Below are positions 44,424-54,510 of a DNA stretch of 64,000 nucleotides, one piece after another. This DNA comes from Desulfobacteraceae bacterium. GTDB lineage: Bacteria > Desulfobacterota > Desulfobacteria > Desulfobacterales > Desulfobacteraceae. Numbering within the stretch: the stretch's first letter is position 1; each line of letters begins with the position of its first letter. Position numbers and translations under genes: made by a program. The DNA is taken from the NCBI GenBank assembly GCA_016743945.1, contig JADGFI010000001.1, positions 147,891 to 211,890 on the forward strand, read 5' to 3'. The notes below the pieces were generated by a model. It was not told where the DNA came from, did no database searches, and saw nothing but the letters and a program-made list of their open reading frames with translations.

Positions 44424-45001
44424 TTGCTATGCCAAGAGAGGAAACCATGGATATTTTCCTGATCAAAAAAACGGTGAACAACGAAAACGGTATGGTGATG
44501 ATTTTCAGTCTGATGGTGCTGATGATATTGACCATTTCCGGTGTTGCAGCCATCAACATATCAAACAATGAAACCTCCATTGTCAGAAATGAACAGCTTT
44601 CCTCCACAGAGTTCTACCAAACGGAAAGCGGGATTAACGACGCCCGGCTTAACTTTGTCAACTGGCTGACCAATACTTTTTTGACCGTTTCGGAAACAAC
44701 AGCAAGCGCTGAATTTGATTCACTTTCAACCGGTCCAAATGGTCCCGTGGCAACCATCCGGGTCCGGTGCATTGAACCTACAATGACCCCCGTCTTTGAT
44801 GCGAATCCAAATACCCCCGTCATCGATGCCGGCAGTGTGGCGGATCAAATGCCGGCCATGCCCCACATTGGTAATGCGCCATTGGGCTCGGGAAACAGCG
44901 TTAAATTTCTTGAAATCCGCCGCTACAGCATCACCTCAACATCCACTGCCGGCAACACCATTATCCAGGCCGGAGTTTGGAAAGTGTTTAACAAATATTA
45001 A
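44420..45001 (+). CDS. pilX: minor pilin PilX
   Basis: A 193-residue PilX-type protein. The N-terminal segment NNENGMVMIFSLMVLMILTI lacks the canonical FTLxE but matches PilX proteins (NExGxxLxxxLxxL), where Gly marks the presumed cleavage point. The start at 44420 gives a four-base overlap with pilW. An ATG at 44447 preceded by GAGAGGAA is an alternative and leaves the domain complete. Confidence 0.83.
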   Translation: MIAMPREETMDIFLIKKTVNNENGMVMIFSLMVLMILTISGVAAINISNNETSIVRNEQLSSTEFYQTESGINDARLNFVNWLTNTFLTVSETTASAEFDSLSTGPNGPVATIRVRCIEPTMTPVFDANPNTPVIDAGSVADQMPAMPHIGNAPLGSGNSVKFLEIRRYSITSTSTAGNTIIQAGVWKVFNKY

Positions 45002-45035
45002 ACCCCTAATTATTCATATAAGGGAAGGATACACG

Positions 45036-48000
45036 ATGAAAAAATATTTTTTCATACTCACCTTGATAATAATGGTGATGGCGCCGACAATCTTGCTCCA
45101 TGCAGACGATACCGCTATCTACGGAAGCGGAAGCATTTCCGTGGAGCCCAACATTCTTATCATTTTTGACACATCGGGCAGCATGTCCATCGAAGATGTG
45201 CCGTCGGCATATTATGATTCGGCCACCACCTATTCGGGGTCTTACCCGTCGGACGCAGTATACCACCAGACATGGGTAAGGGTATACGGAAGATGGAGAT
45301 ACAGATGGGTTCTTTATGCCGACGATGTGAATGACTTTACCTGTATCGCTGTTAAGGACGCACTAAAAACCGCGGGGCAGACCCAGGGGGCGGTATATGA
45401 AACCAACAGCGGCGATTATGCCTGCGGCGGATCGAACAGACCCCTTCAGATGGGAAATTACCGGAATTATGAAGCCAGCGTCGGCGGTAGTATGAATTCC
45501 AGAATCGATGTGGCCAAGACGGTCATCAAAAGCTTGTTAGAAGATACCCAGGATGTAAAATTCGGATTGATGCGGTTTAACAGCAACCAAGGCGGGCGGG
45601 TTATTAAGGCAGTTCAATCGGTCACCGGGGATGAAGCCTATAGAAGTGAACTGGTGGCCAGAGTGGGCGGCTTGACGGCCAGCGGTTCGACGCCCCTGGC
45701 CGAGACCCTGGCCGAGGCAGGGCTTTATTTTGCCGGTAAGCAGAGCTGGTTTAACGGAACAACTTCATACAGCGACGATGTGCTGACCGCTTCCAATACC
45801 TATGCCACCCCCATGGATTACCGGTGTCAGAAAAACTATATCATCCTGATGACCGATGGGGAGCCCACCAGTGACAACGACTGGAAATTGAAAAGTGGGA
45901 CCTATATCAACGGCGATACCATTGGTGATTATGACAATGACGGGAATTCAGGGGATTCCACCTCGGACTCCAGCTCGGACTATCTGGACGATGTGGCCCA
46001 ATACCTTTATACCAATGACTGCAACCCGGAACTTGGGACCGGAGACCTCACCTTTGAAACCCAGAATATTATCACCTACACCATAGGGTTTCAGACCGAC
46101 CAGCAGCTCCTTGAGGACACGGCCCAGAACGGCGGCGGAACCTACTACAATGTCAGCAGCATCTCCGGGTTATCCAATGCCTTTAAAACCATCCTCAGCC
46201 AGATCAAGGAGGTCAATGCCTCCTATGTTGCCCCTGTGATTCCCGTCAGTGATATGAACCAGGCATATTCCGGAGATTTCTTGTATCTGGGGTTTTTCAT
46301 GCCGGCCGATGGGGGCAGATGGTTAGGGAACGTCAAAAAATACGGGATCAACGCAGATGGAGATATTCTTGACGCCAACGGGATTGAAGCCACCAATACA
46401 AACGGCACCATCAAAGACAACGCCCTATCCTATTGGTCCAACGGGGCCGATGGGCCGGATGTCACCAAAGGGGGCCTCGGGGAGCTGCTCCTGGACAATA
46501 CAAATCGAAAGCTTTATACCTATCTTGGATCAAATACGGCTCTTACCGATACGACAAATCTCTTTTCCACATCCAATTCAGATTTAACCTATACAGAGCT
46601 GGATGTCGCGAACAATACTGAAAAAGACAATGTCATCACCGATATCATCGGTCTGACAAGCGATTGGAAAATGGGAGATATCATCCACTCCCAACCCTTG
46701 GTGGTCGGTTATGATACAACCGGTGATGATTTACCGGACGAGTCCTATATCTTTGTGGGAACCAACGGGGGACTCATGCACGCCTTCAAGGACAGTGACG
46801 GCAGCGAGGTGTGGGGCTTTATTCCCCGGGAACACCTCAGCCGCCTCAAATTACTCTCGGACAACACCCAGAGCCATGACTACTATATGGATGCCCCACC
46901 CGTTTTCTACGATGACGGCACCAACAAAACCCTGTTTTTTGGTGAACGCCGGGGCGGCCACAATTACCAAGCACTTGACATAACCAACCCTGCCGCCCCC
47001 GTTTACAAATACACCATCAGTCAGGATATCCTGGCATCAGTCGATTCCGACATCGACGGCAATGTGGACGGTGCAGGGGTAAATCTTGGACAATCCTGGA
47101 CCTCTCCCACGGTACATAAGATCAAAACAGGAATAAACTCCTATGAAGAGGTCTTCCTCATGGCCGGGGGATACGATGAAAACCAGGATTTGGACATACC
47201 CGTGGACCATGATACCAAAGGCAAAGCTGTCTTTGCCATAGATGTTACAGACGGTTCTTTAAGCGCCCTGAATTTTAATTCTGTAAATTCATCCATGACC
47301 CATTGCATCACCGACGTCATGGGATATGACTTCAATGAAGACGGCTATACGGACCGGGTGTATGCAGGAGACCTGTACGGAAACATCTGGGCATTTGAAG
47401 ATGAAGACGCTGACGCGAACGATTCTATCATCGGCGGTGACGGCACCTGGAGCGGCCGGAAATTATTTTCTAACGGCGGTCTTATCAGTACACAGCGCAA
47501 AATTTTCTACTCTCCCGATGTTGTGCTTGAAGTGGGGGAGGACATGATATTTTTCGGCACCGGTGACCGGGCTGACCCTGAAGAAACCAGTGTAGTTAAC
47601 AGAATATACGCCATTCGAAATAACTGGGAAGATTCAACCTCAACCTCATTTACACCATTGACGGAAGCCGATTTGGTGGATGTCACCGATAACCTTATTC
47701 AAGTTGGAACAGATGTGCAAAAACAAGCTGTTAAAACAGCTTTGGATACCAAGAGGGGATGGTTTTTCGAACTGGAAAATCCCGGGGAAAAAATCATATC
47801 TTCTGTTCTCGTTATCAACGAGGGTCTGTATTTTACAACATATGAACCGGAATCCGCCGATGCCATTGATCCGGCTGATCCCTGCGGCGAGGCTGGCGGT
47901 CTCGGCATAGCCAGGTTGTATACGGTAAATTATAAAACCGGCGGCGCAATGCAAGACTATGATGATTCAATTGAAAAAGATGCAGAGGGAAATATTGTGA

Positions 48001-48173
48001 CCCATGGCAAAAAGGACCGCAGCATGATTATCGGAACTTCCATTCCATCTGGAGTTGTCGCCGCCGTGACTCCCACTGGTGTAAACCTTTTTGTGGGGAT
48101 TGGAGGCGGTATTATAAAAGTACCCCCGATTAAGAATCTGAACATGAACCGTTTCTATTGGCGTCAAAGATAA
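45036..48173 (+). CDS. pilY1: type IV pilus tip adhesin PilY1
   Basis: A 1045-residue secreted protein. Its signal peptide (1-24) ends near LLHADD. A von Willebrand A-like domain (about 30-400) carries the MIDAS motif DTSGS near residue 45. The C-terminal half (about 550-1030) is the PilY1/PilC beta-propeller, with repeats such as DITNPAAPVYKYTI. PilY1 proteins sit at the pilus tip and act in adhesion and surface sensing. I start at ATG 45036, which follows AAGGGAAGG; the frame continues 80 codons upstream inside pilX, but this is not coding. A few Asp-rich stretches could bind calcium. Confidence 0.9.
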   Translation: MKKYFFILTLIIMVMAPTILLHADDTAIYGSGSISVEPNILIIFDTSGSMSIEDVPSAYYDSATTYSGSYPSDAVYHQTWVRVYGRWRYRWVLYADDVNDFTCIAVKDALKTAGQTQGAVYETNSGDYACGGSNRPLQMGNYRNYEASVGGSMNSRIDVAKTVIKSLLEDTQDVKFGLMRFNSNQGGRVIKAVQSVTGDEAYRSELVARVGGLTASGSTPLAETLAEAGLYFAGKQSWFNGTTSYSDDVLTASNTYATPMDYRCQKNYIILMTDGEPTSDNDWKLKSGTYINGDTIGDYDNDGNSGDSTSDSSSDYLDDVAQYLYTNDCNPELGTGDLTFETQNIITYTIGFQTDQQLLEDTAQNGGGTYYNVSSISGLSNAFKTILSQIKEVNASYVAPVIPVSDMNQAYSGDFLYLGFFMPADGGRWLGNVKKYGINADGDILDANGIEATNTNGTIKDNALSYWSNGADGPDVTKGGLGELLLDNTNRKLYTYLGSNTALTDTTNLFSTSNSDLTYTELDVANNTEKDNVITDIIGLTSDWKMGDIIHSQPLVVGYDTTGDDLPDESYIFVGTNGGLMHAFKDSDGSEVWGFIPREHLSRLKLLSDNTQSHDYYMDAPPVFYDDGTNKTLFFGERRGGHNYQALDITNPAAPVYKYTISQDILASVDSDIDGNVDGAGVNLGQSWTSPTVHKIKTGINSYEEVFLMAGGYDENQDLDIPVDHDTKGKAVFAIDVTDGSLSALNFNSVNSSMTHCITDVMGYDFNEDGYTDRVYAGDLYGNIWAFEDEDADANDSIIGGDGTWSGRKLFSNGGLISTQRKIFYSPDVVLEVGEDMIFFGTGDRADPEETSVVNRIYAIRNNWEDSTSTSFTPLTEADLVDVTDNLIQVGTDVQKQAVKTALDTKRGWFFELENPGEKIISSVLVINEGLYFTTYEPESADAIDPADPCGEAGGLGIARLYTVNYKTGGAMQDYDDSIEKDAEGNIVTHGKKDRSMIIGTSIPSGVVAAVTPTGVNLFVGIGGGIIKVPPIKNLNMNRFYWRQR

Positions 48174-48183
48174 AAGGAAAACC

Positions 48184-48585
48184 ATGAAAAACATTATAAA
48201 AACAACTATTTTCACAATGGCAATGGCAGGTATCATAATGGGTACTGTATATTTGAGTATCCCGGTTTATGCACAGACAGAGGATGCAGAGCAATTTTCA
48301 GGTCTTGTCATCGACCTCCAGGGGTCCATCCCCTTTAAATTGGTTGCAACCATTATGGAAATCCATCAAGGTGACAATCCCAATGTTGTTGTGGCCGAGA
48401 AAACCATTTTGATCACTGAGTATAAATATTCAAATACAATACAGCGCACCCAATTGCTGAACAACAGCGGTAATACCATTGAGATTTCAGATCTTGAAAT
48501 AGGACAACGGGTGATTGTTGAAGGTCTGGAATTATCCGATAAAACCCTTGTTGGCGAGCAGATCCAGGTAAAACCGAAAAAATAA
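48184..48585 (+). CDS. small secreted protein of the pilus operon
   Basis: A 133-residue protein with an N-terminal signal peptide (hydrophobic to about residue 29, ending PVYAQ) and a short beta-rich body ending in Lys residues. I do not recognise the family. It begins 10 bases after pilY1, preceded by AAAAGGAAAA, so it is probably made together with the pilus tip proteins and may be a periplasmic accessory factor. Confidence 0.65.
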   Translation: MKNIIKTTIFTMAMAGIIMGTVYLSIPVYAQTEDAEQFSGLVIDLQGSIPFKLVATIMEIHQGDNPNVVVAEKTILITEYKYSNTIQRTQLLNNSGNTIEISDLEIGQRVIVEGLELSDKTLVGEQIQVKPKK

Positions 48586-48751
48586 AATCTGACCCCCCAA
48601 ATGGATTTTGAGGTTTTATTTTATTGGAGAATACGATATCCTGATTCCCATTAAATATCTGGTTTGCGCCTAACCCGGAGCCGGATTTTCTGGCATGCCT
48701 GTGCTGGTACTTACTATACAGAGGAAAAGAGACTCTCCCTGTAAAAGCCGC

Positions 48752-50047
48752 TCATCCCATCTGGCGGCAATGGGTTTCCCGGGTAAATAAAAGGAGCAAA
48801 ACCGACAAAAGAACCCACCCCATCATGGGAATGAACCCAAGCTCATAGGCATCCAGGGAATAGACCCTTACCCCCTCAAGCGTCTGGCCGGCCCAATGCC
48901 TGTCCAGGATCAGACCCACCATGGGTTGGAGCAACATGGGACCCATCATCACCCCCATATTGGTCAAGCCGGACACGGTTCCGGACAAGGAAGGGGGAAC
49001 CGATTCCCTGGCAAAGGCAAAACTTATGATCATACAGCCCGAAAAAAAACCCGTCATAAAGAGAATCAGGACAAGGGGCAGAAAGGCGAGGCTTTCCCGA
49101 AACAGGATCAATGACCATCCCAGGGATACCCCCATACTGCCGATAATATAAATGGGTTTTCGTTTTCCCTGATAATCGGACAGCCATCCAAAAAAAGGAG
49201 ATCCCAGAGCCCAGCCAACCAGTAAAACAGAGGTAAGGGCAGCGGCCCTGGCCGGACTCAGTTGATGATGGGATATTAAATAGGGCACCCCCCACAGTCC
49301 AGAAAAGGTAAGAACACACCCCACGATTCCGCCGGGGATAATAAATAGCAGCCAGGTATTCCGGTACTCAAGCACCGTTAAAAGTCCTTGGCAGATACTG
49401 CGAAAGGACAAGGGTACAGGGGTGGGTATCTTTTTTGTGAAGCCCGGATATCCTTTTTCCTGGGGCCAATCTCTGACAACAAACCAAATCAGTCCCCCAA
49501 GCCCTAGGGTCAGCACTCCGGTGACACCAATGACCCTTCGCCAATGGAAGGTGTCCATGAGAAACCTTAAAGGCGGGCCGGCGGTAACTGCACCAATGAG
49601 GCCGATGGACAGAGCATTGCCCGCGACAAAGGCATAGAAGCGTTCCGGAAACCAGGAAGAAGAAAGTTTGAGAACCCCCACAAAAGCCACGGCCACGGAC
49701 CCACCAATGAGCAGTCGGCCAAGCCCGGCCCAAAAATAAACAGGAGACAGGGCAAAAAGAAGGGTTCCCAGGCCTGCCACAAGACATCCGGCAGTGAGAA
49801 GTTTTCTGGGTCCCAGGGTGTCGGCCAGAATTCCCGTGGGAATCTGCATGGCCACATAGGCATAAAAATACAGGCCGGATAAATGTCCCAGGCCCGAAGC
49901 CGAGATATGAAAATCTTGCATCAGTTCCCGGGTCATAACCCCCGGGGCCACCCGCTGGAAAAATCCAACCAGATAAAAAAGGGCGCCCAGGCCCCAGATA
50001 AACCAGGCCAATCCCATGGGCGGCCCAGTCAATTGATTTGTTTTCAT
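48752..50047 (-). CDS. major facilitator superfamily transporter
   Basis: A 431-residue protein with about twelve hydrophobic segments. The loop between segments 2 and 3 carries GILADTLGPRKLLT (the MFS GxxxDxxGxR motif), and LSDYQGKRKP follows in the second half. The sequence resembles the NNP/oxalate-formate/sugar-phosphate type of carriers, but the substrate cannot be told. It is flanked by the pilus operon (convergent) and by the HD-GYP gene (divergent). Confidence 0.87.
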   Translation of the reverse strand: MKTNQLTGPPMGLAWFIWGLGALFYLVGFFQRVAPGVMTRELMQDFHISASGLGHLSGLYFYAYVAMQIPTGILADTLGPRKLLTAGCLVAGLGTLLFALSPVYFWAGLGRLLIGGSVAVAFVGVLKLSSSWFPERFYAFVAGNALSIGLIGAVTAGPPLRFLMDTFHWRRVIGVTGVLTLGLGGLIWFVVRDWPQEKGYPGFTKKIPTPVPLSFRSICQGLLTVLEYRNTWLLFIIPGGIVGCVLTFSGLWGVPYLISHHQLSPARAAALTSVLLVGWALGSPFFGWLSDYQGKRKPIYIIGSMGVSLGWSLILFRESLAFLPLVLILFMTGFFSGCMIISFAFARESVPPSLSGTVSGLTNMGVMMGPMLLQPMVGLILDRHWAGQTLEGVRVYSLDAYELGFIPMMGWVLLSVLLLLFTRETHCRQMG

Positions 50048-50173
50048 TGCGATGCATCCTTTGTTCGAGAATCTTTATCCCAAGCATCTATCTCATAGGA
50101 TAGGTATTGAATCAAGCAATAATACCAATCTCCCTGCCAGGAGAATACAAAGCCCATGCCTCCCAGATTTTTC

Positions 50174-50204
50174 TTGACATACCCGGGATGAAGTGTGTAT
50201 TCGT
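50174..50204 (+). promoter_or_regulatory. candidate promoter for the HD-GYP gene
   Basis: TTGACA (50174-50179) has a weak -10, GTATTC or TATTCG, 17-18 bp downstream. The -35 is consensus and the rest is poor, so this is tentative. Confidence 0.3.
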
Positions 50205-50290
50205 TAAGAACGCTTCACGGTGTTATCGAACGATTTACTATTATTTCAATGGTTTTTTTAAAGGGCAGTAAAAAAATAAACAGGGGCCCC

Positions 50291-51376
50291 ATGTGGAAAA
50301 ACTCCGGACACCACTCGCCCGATAGGGCACACATTCTGATTGTTGACGATGAGACTGCCATTTTAAGCCTGTTTCAAAGGGCAATGAAGGTTGCTGGCCA
50401 CGATTGTACCGTAGCCCATGACGGGAGATCAGCCCTTGCCCTGCTTTCCAAGATACCTGTTGATGTCGTCATTACGGACATCAATATGCCGGAAATGAAC
50501 GGGATTGAACTTGCCACGCAGATCCTGACCCATTTTTCAGCAGATGTTATTGTCATGACGGGCCAGGCAAGGGGATATCAATACGATGAAATCATCAATA
50601 TCGGGGCCAGCGATTTCGTTGAAAAGCCGTTTTCAATCCAGGAAATCATATTGAGAATCCGGCGGGTATTGCGGGAGCGCCGTCTTAGGGAAGACGCCAA
50701 AAATTCCCATGAAGAACTCAAGGAGGCCTATGTGGACTCCATACACCGCCTGGTAATGGCCTCGGAATTTAAAGATGAAGACACAGGAGACCATATCATC
50801 CGGATCGGGGACTATTCTTCCCTGATCAGCAGAAAACTCAATCAATCTGATCAATTTATCGAAACCATCGGCTTTGCTGCCCCCATGCACGATGTCGGTA
50901 AAATAGGAATTCCGGACAAAATTCTGCTGAAACCTGGGAAACTCACCACAGATGAGTTTAATGCCGTGAAACGTCACACCCTTATCGGCGCAAAACTTTT
51001 GTCCCGATCAAAATCCAGGATACTTCAAATGGCCGAGGAAATTGCCCTGTGCCACCATGAAAAATTTAACGGGAAAGGATATCCAAAGGGACTCGCAGGA
51101 GAAAAAATTCCTCTTCCCGGAAGAATTGTGGCCATTGCAGATACCTTTGACGCATTGACCTCCAAACGGCCCTATAAAGACCCCTATCCTTCTGAAATGG
51201 TCTATGACATTATCAAAAAGGGAAAAGGGGCTCACTTTGACCCGGATATCACCGATATTTTTCTGGAAAATTTTGATAGCTTTGTAAAAATCAGGAATGA
51301 ATCAGGAATTCAAGACCAGATAAATCCTGAGAATTTCAAGCTCAGCGAAAGAGATCAACTTTGTATCCAGACATGA
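50291..51376 (+). CDS. response regulator with HD-GYP phosphodiesterase domain
   Basis: The protein is 361 residues from ATG 50291 (CAGGGG nearby); the frame is open upstream to 50195, and ATG 50249 is an alternative. A receiver domain (about 15-130) has ILIVDDE and the phospho-acceptor Asp in [14 protein letters not shown]. After a coiled linker, the HD-GYP domain (about 165-345) shows [24 protein letters not shown] and [13 protein letters not shown]. It should hydrolyse cyclic di-GMP on phosphorylation, linking a two-component signal to motility or biofilm control, possibly including the nearby type IV pili. No sensor kinase gene is adjacent. Confidence 0.92.
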   Translation: MWKNSGHHSPDRAHILIVDDETAILSLFQRAMKVAGHDCTVAHDGRSALALLSKIPVDVVITDINMPEMNGIELATQILTHFSADVIVMTGQARGYQYDEIINIGASDFVEKPFSIQEIILRIRRVLRERRLREDAKNSHEELKEAYVDSIHRLVMASEFKDEDTGDHIIRIGDYSSLISRKLNQSDQFIETIGFAAPMHDVGKIGIPDKILLKPGKLTTDEFNAVKRHTLIGAKLLSRSKSRILQMAEEIALCHHEKFNGKGYPKGLAGEKIPLPGRIVAIADTFDALTSKRPYKDPYPSEMVYDIIKKGKGAHFDPDITDIFLENFDSFVKIRNESGIQDQINPENFKLSERDQLCIQT

Positions 51377-51515
51377 AAAAAAAAGCTCCTGCCTTTTCAT
51401 TATAACAGACCGCTGGCATATGTGTCCCAGACACTGTGTCCTATCTTTTCGTTTGACAATTAAAAAGAAAACCTTAATATTTGGTCATAATTTTTTTAAC
51501 CTGAAGGAGATATAT

Positions 51516-52046
51516 ATGGCAGACTTAACCGCTGTAATGGAAACGAGCAAGGGAACGATTCGCATCAAATTATTTTCAGATCTTACCCCTTTTACCTGTG
51601 GCAATTTTGTAAACCTTGCCAAAAGAGAATATTATAATGGCCTTAAATTCCACCGCGTCATCCCGGATTTTATGGTCCAGGGCGGGTGTCCTTACGGAAC
51701 GGGTATGGGGGGCCCCGGGTATGAATTTGCAGATGAATTCAAAAAAGACCTGAAGCATGAACGAGCTGGTATCCTTTCCATGGCCAATGCAGGACCCGGC
51801 ACAAACGGCAGCCAGTTTTTCATTACCCATGGCCCCACTCCCCACCTTGACGGGATGCACACTGTTTTTGGTGCAGTTGAAACAGACGAGGACCAGAAAA
51901 TTGTGGACAGCATTGCCCAGGGAGACACCATTGAAACGGTTACCATCCAAGGAAATGTTGGTGCCCTTTTAAAGAAGGTAAAACCCAAGGTGGATGAATG
52001 GAATAAAGTATTGAACAAATCTTTTCCAAAGCTTCCCAAAGCTTAG
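51516..52046 (+). CDS. cyclophilin-type peptidyl-prolyl isomerase
   Basis: A 176-residue cytoplasmic cyclophilin without signal peptide. [13 protein letters not shown] (about 50-62), the active-site [17 protein letters not shown] (about 95-111) and HTVFGAV are the family signature. It accelerates proline cis-trans isomerisation during folding. AAGGAGA before ATG 51516 fixes the start; the 32 codons upstream in frame are not expected to be translated. A long bidirectional terminator follows. Confidence 0.93.
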   Translation: MADLTAVMETSKGTIRIKLFSDLTPFTCGNFVNLAKREYYNGLKFHRVIPDFMVQGGCPYGTGMGGPGYEFADEFKKDLKHERAGILSMANAGPGTNGSQFFITHGPTPHLDGMHTVFGAVETDEDQKIVDSIAQGDTIETVTIQGNVGALLKKVKPKVDEWNKVLNKSFPKLPKA

Positions 52047-52140
52047 CTTATTTGGCCTTTTAGACAACGCGGTAGATGGGCCAAAGGGCAAGCAATTTCG
52101 TTCAGCTTATAAAAGCGGTCCTTAGATCACCCCATTGAAA

Positions 52141-52196
52141 AAAACAAGAAAAGGCCCCGATTGAATCCCAATCGGGGCCTTTTCTTGTTTTTCCTG
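52141..52196. terminator. bidirectional terminator
   Basis: A 23-bp perfect inverted repeat (52141-52163 with 52169-52191, five-base loop) has a GC-rich core GGCCCCGATTG and A- and T-rich outer arms. It can therefore terminate both the cyclophilin gene and the convergent hypothetical gene at 52208. Confidence 0.92.
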
Positions 52197-52207
52197 AAAT
52201 CTTTTTG

Positions 52208-52603
52208 TTAGGACAAATTAAGATACAAGGGAATCACATGGAGAGCGGAACTGTTTTCCTCTGTCTCTCCCAAACGCCAGCTCGATATCTTAAGGCCGGA
52301 TGCTTCAATTTTGCTGACCATCCCTTTGATATCAATTAGGGGGTGGCGTTGGAAAACGGCGGGAAGCCCATAGGTCAGATTGCATACCAGGCATTTTCCC
52401 GGCCGCTGGACAAGATTAAAGGCAAGCACAATTCTGTCCGAAGCAAGGCAGATACACTCCAACCGGATATCATAGGCACCTTCTGAGGCATCCCCGTATA
52501 AAGCCTCAAAAAACTGATCGCTTTTTTCCGGGGGTAAAAGGCTGTCCAAAAAATCCTGGGTGACTATTTTTTCTAAATCGGTCTGATTCATTCTGATCAC
52601 CAA
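52208..52603 (-). CDS. conserved hypothetical protein
   Basis: A 131-residue soluble protein with mixed alpha/beta character, including the segments PPEKSDQFFEALYGDAS and LVCNLTYGLPAVF. I do not recognise a functional family; similar small proteins occur in sulfate reducers. Two start codons are possible, a GTG at 52603 and an ATG at 52591, with AAGGA lying close before the first. It stands alone between a bidirectional terminator and a divergent glycosyltransferase gene. Confidence 0.6.
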   Translation of the reverse strand: MVIRMNQTDLEKIVTQDFLDSLLPPEKSDQFFEALYGDASEGAYDIRLECICLASDRIVLAFNLVQRPGKCLVCNLTYGLPAVFQRHPLIDIKGMVSKIEASGLKISSWRLGETEENSSALHVIPLYLNLS

Positions 52604-52788
52604 TCCTTTCTCCGCTTAAGTATCAAATTACGAAATCCTTTTTTATTAGACCTGTCATATAAAATCAAGGGTTAAAAAAGATGGCCCGGTTGGATCACGC
52701 ATCATTTGTCCATTCAAACATCCACAATGATAAGGGTTATACCCGGAATGGTCTATCCATTTTTTTTGTTTTATGATAAAAATTTTCC

Positions 52789-53499
52789 ATGAACCCGAAA
52801 TTATCCGTCATCATTCCGGTGTACAGGGAATCTGCTTTTATATCGGCAACCCTTCACAGTATTTTGGATATAGATATTTCTATTCCCTTTGAAATTATTG
52901 TATCCGACGGTGAATCGCCACCCACAACCCTTGCCCACCTTCGGTTGGACAAAACTCTTGTTCCAAAATACCCGATCAAATTGATATCCTCTTCCAAGGG
53001 CAGGGGGCCTCAGTTGAATGCAGGGGCCAAAGCGGCTGTTGGAGAATGGTTCTTTTTCCTCCATGCCGATACAAGGATGGATCAAAAGGGGATGGACCTG
53101 ATGATAAACGCGCGGCAAACCCAAGTTCATCCTTTCTTTTGCGGTGCCTTTGACCTTCACATCGATTCTGGAAAAAAAATTTTCCGGATGATTGAAAAAA
53201 TTGCCTCGGCCCGTTCACGGTTCACAAAAATTGCCTATGGAGACCAGGGGATTTTTATGTCCCAAAAATTGTTTGAAAAAATCAATGGATTTCCAGATGT
53301 CCCCATCATGGAAGATGTGGGGATCATGGCCAAAATAAAAAAGCAGGCAGTTAACCCTGTTTTTATAGCCCATCCCATTTCCACATCTGCAAGACGGTGG
53401 AAAGACCAGGGGGTTTTATTCACCAGTGTCAGGAACTGGATTCTCATCTGCCTATATCTTCTTGGTATCCCTCCCAGGGTACTGGCTAAATATTATTAG
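52789..53499 (+). CDS. family 2 glycosyltransferase (TIGR04283-like)
   Basis: A 236-residue GT-A glycosyltransferase. SVIIPVYRES at the N-terminus, EIIVSDGESPPTT, FFLHADTRM as the metal-binding DXD-equivalent and GDQGIFMS are in the order expected for the small transferase family often paired with a DUF2064 protein. Here that partner lies convergently downstream, with a 14-base overlap of the 3' ends. The acceptor is unknown; related pairs have been linked to arsenosugar synthesis in some organisms. Confidence 0.82.
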   Translation: MNPKLSVIIPVYRESAFISATLHSILDIDISIPFEIIVSDGESPPTTLAHLRLDKTLVPKYPIKLISSSKGRGPQLNAGAKAAVGEWFFFLHADTRMDQKGMDLMINARQTQVHPFFCGAFDLHIDSGKKIFRMIEKIASARSRFTKIAYGDQGIFMSQKLFEKINGFPDVPIMEDVGIMAKIKKQAVNPVFIAHPISTSARRWKDQGVLFTSVRNWILICLYLLGIPPRVLAKYY

Positions 53500-54175
53500 A
53501 TTTTTCCTGGGAGAATAATTTTTTTAGAATAGAACCAGACAGGAGATTATTTTTTTGGAAAGCCTGAAGATCTTCCAGAGAATCAATATCCTGAAGGGCC
53601 GGTAAAAGGCCTGGGGACAGGTTGGCGGCTTTACATTTTTCAAGGGTGGTTGAGAACACGGTCTCGGTTCCCCAGTCAACCTGAAAAAAGAGATCCGGGC
53701 AAAATCCCTTTCGGTGAAATCCGATGAGCCAATATCCCCCGTCAAGACTGGGGCCGATGACCACCCGCTTTTGATCAAGCAGATCCATGGCTGCCAAAAG
53801 ATGTCGGGCATTGATATCCGGAATATCAGTGCCCACCAGAACGGCTTTTTGGGCTCCCTGGTCAAAGGCGGCAGACAGGGCATTGCCCATGCGCAGGCCC
53901 AAATCATTTCCCCGCTGGGGCATATACGCATGATTCGGTCCCAGCCAATCTTTCACCAGGGCCTGTCGGTCAGCCGGGAAAAAACAGATCCTGTGATCCA
54001 TGCCCGAGCGTTTAACGGCCAGCAGTGTCCTTTGAACAAATGCCTTGTAAAGGGCAAGGGCTCGTTCATTTCCAACCTCCCGGGCAAGACGGGTCTTTAC
54101 CCGACCTTTTTCCGGTGCCCTTAAAAAAACAATTAATACACTTTTATTTTTCAGATTCATTTTTTTCAGACGCAA
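53486..54175 (-). CDS. DUF2064/TIGR04282 nucleotidyl- or glycosyltransferase-like protein
   Basis: A 229-residue GT-A-fold protein: LIVFLRAPEKGRVKTRLA at the N-terminus (a CofC/MobA-like nucleotide-binding loop), ALVGTDIPDI near 117 and LGPSLDGGYWLIGF near 145. The family is usually neighbour to TIGR04283 transferases, as here. I give the longest frame; an ATG at 54157 is an equally likely start. A small open frame overlaps its 5' end. Confidence 0.8.
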   Translation of the reverse strand: MRLKKMNLKNKSVLIVFLRAPEKGRVKTRLAREVGNERALALYKAFVQRTLLAVKRSGMDHRICFFPADRQALVKDWLGPNHAYMPQRGNDLGLRMGNALSAAFDQGAQKAVLVGTDIPDINARHLLAAMDLLDQKRVVIGPSLDGGYWLIGFHRKGFCPDLFFQVDWGTETVFSTTLEKCKAANLSPGLLPALQDIDSLEDLQAFQKNNLLSGSILKKLFSQEKSNNI

Positions 54176-54311
54176 TGGGATAGTCCATTCCTTTCCTAAG
54201 CATAAATACCGCCGGGAAACCGATACCTACTTTTATAGCCCAGACCTTTGGTCCCCAAGGCCCTGATATGGTTTCTGGTGCACTTGACAAGGCGCAGTAT
54301 ATCACAATCAT
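54144..54311 (-). CDS. possible small membrane-like protein upstream of the DUF2064 gene
   Basis: A 55-codon frame begins at an ATG preceded by AAGGAAAG and overlaps the start of the DUF2064 gene by up to 32 bases. The middle (WAIKVGIGFPAVFMLRKG) is hydrophobic enough for a short membrane segment. The overlap would allow translational coupling. I do not recognise it, and it may be chance. Confidence 0.3.
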   Translation of the reverse strand: MIVIYCALSSAPETISGPWGPKVWAIKVGIGFPAVFMLRKGMDYPIASEKNESEK

Positions 54312-54380
54312 TCTTTCCTTAAAATTGTTTAATCTTTATTGGATTTATTGGGGAAATAAGGAACCTGCAAATTGATAATA

Positions 54381-54420
54381 CAAATCTTTGGGTTGATATT
54401 AAATAAAGATTTGCTAAAAT
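54381..54420 (+). promoter_or_regulatory. nqr operon promoter with overlapping inverted repeat
   Basis: TTGATA (54393-54398) and TAAAAT (54415-54420) are spaced 16 bp. A perfect 9-bp inverted repeat, CAAATCTTT (54381-54389) / AAAGATTTG (54405-54413), spans the -35 and the spacer and could bind a regulator. The start codon of nqrA is about 90 bases downstream. A second small repeat, GAATCA / TGATTC, lies in the leader near 54442-54467. Confidence 0.5.
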
Positions 54421-54510
54421 GATTTATCTTTAAAGAAACAAGAATCAACGAGAGAATCGTCTGATTCAATTTAAGCTTTAAATGCTCATTTATCATATGG
54501 AATTTAATGG

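Noticed and set aside
44796..45035. 80-codon upstream extension of pilY1
   Set aside because: Overlaps pilX in another frame; a signal peptide begins at ATG 45036 with a good ribosome binding site.
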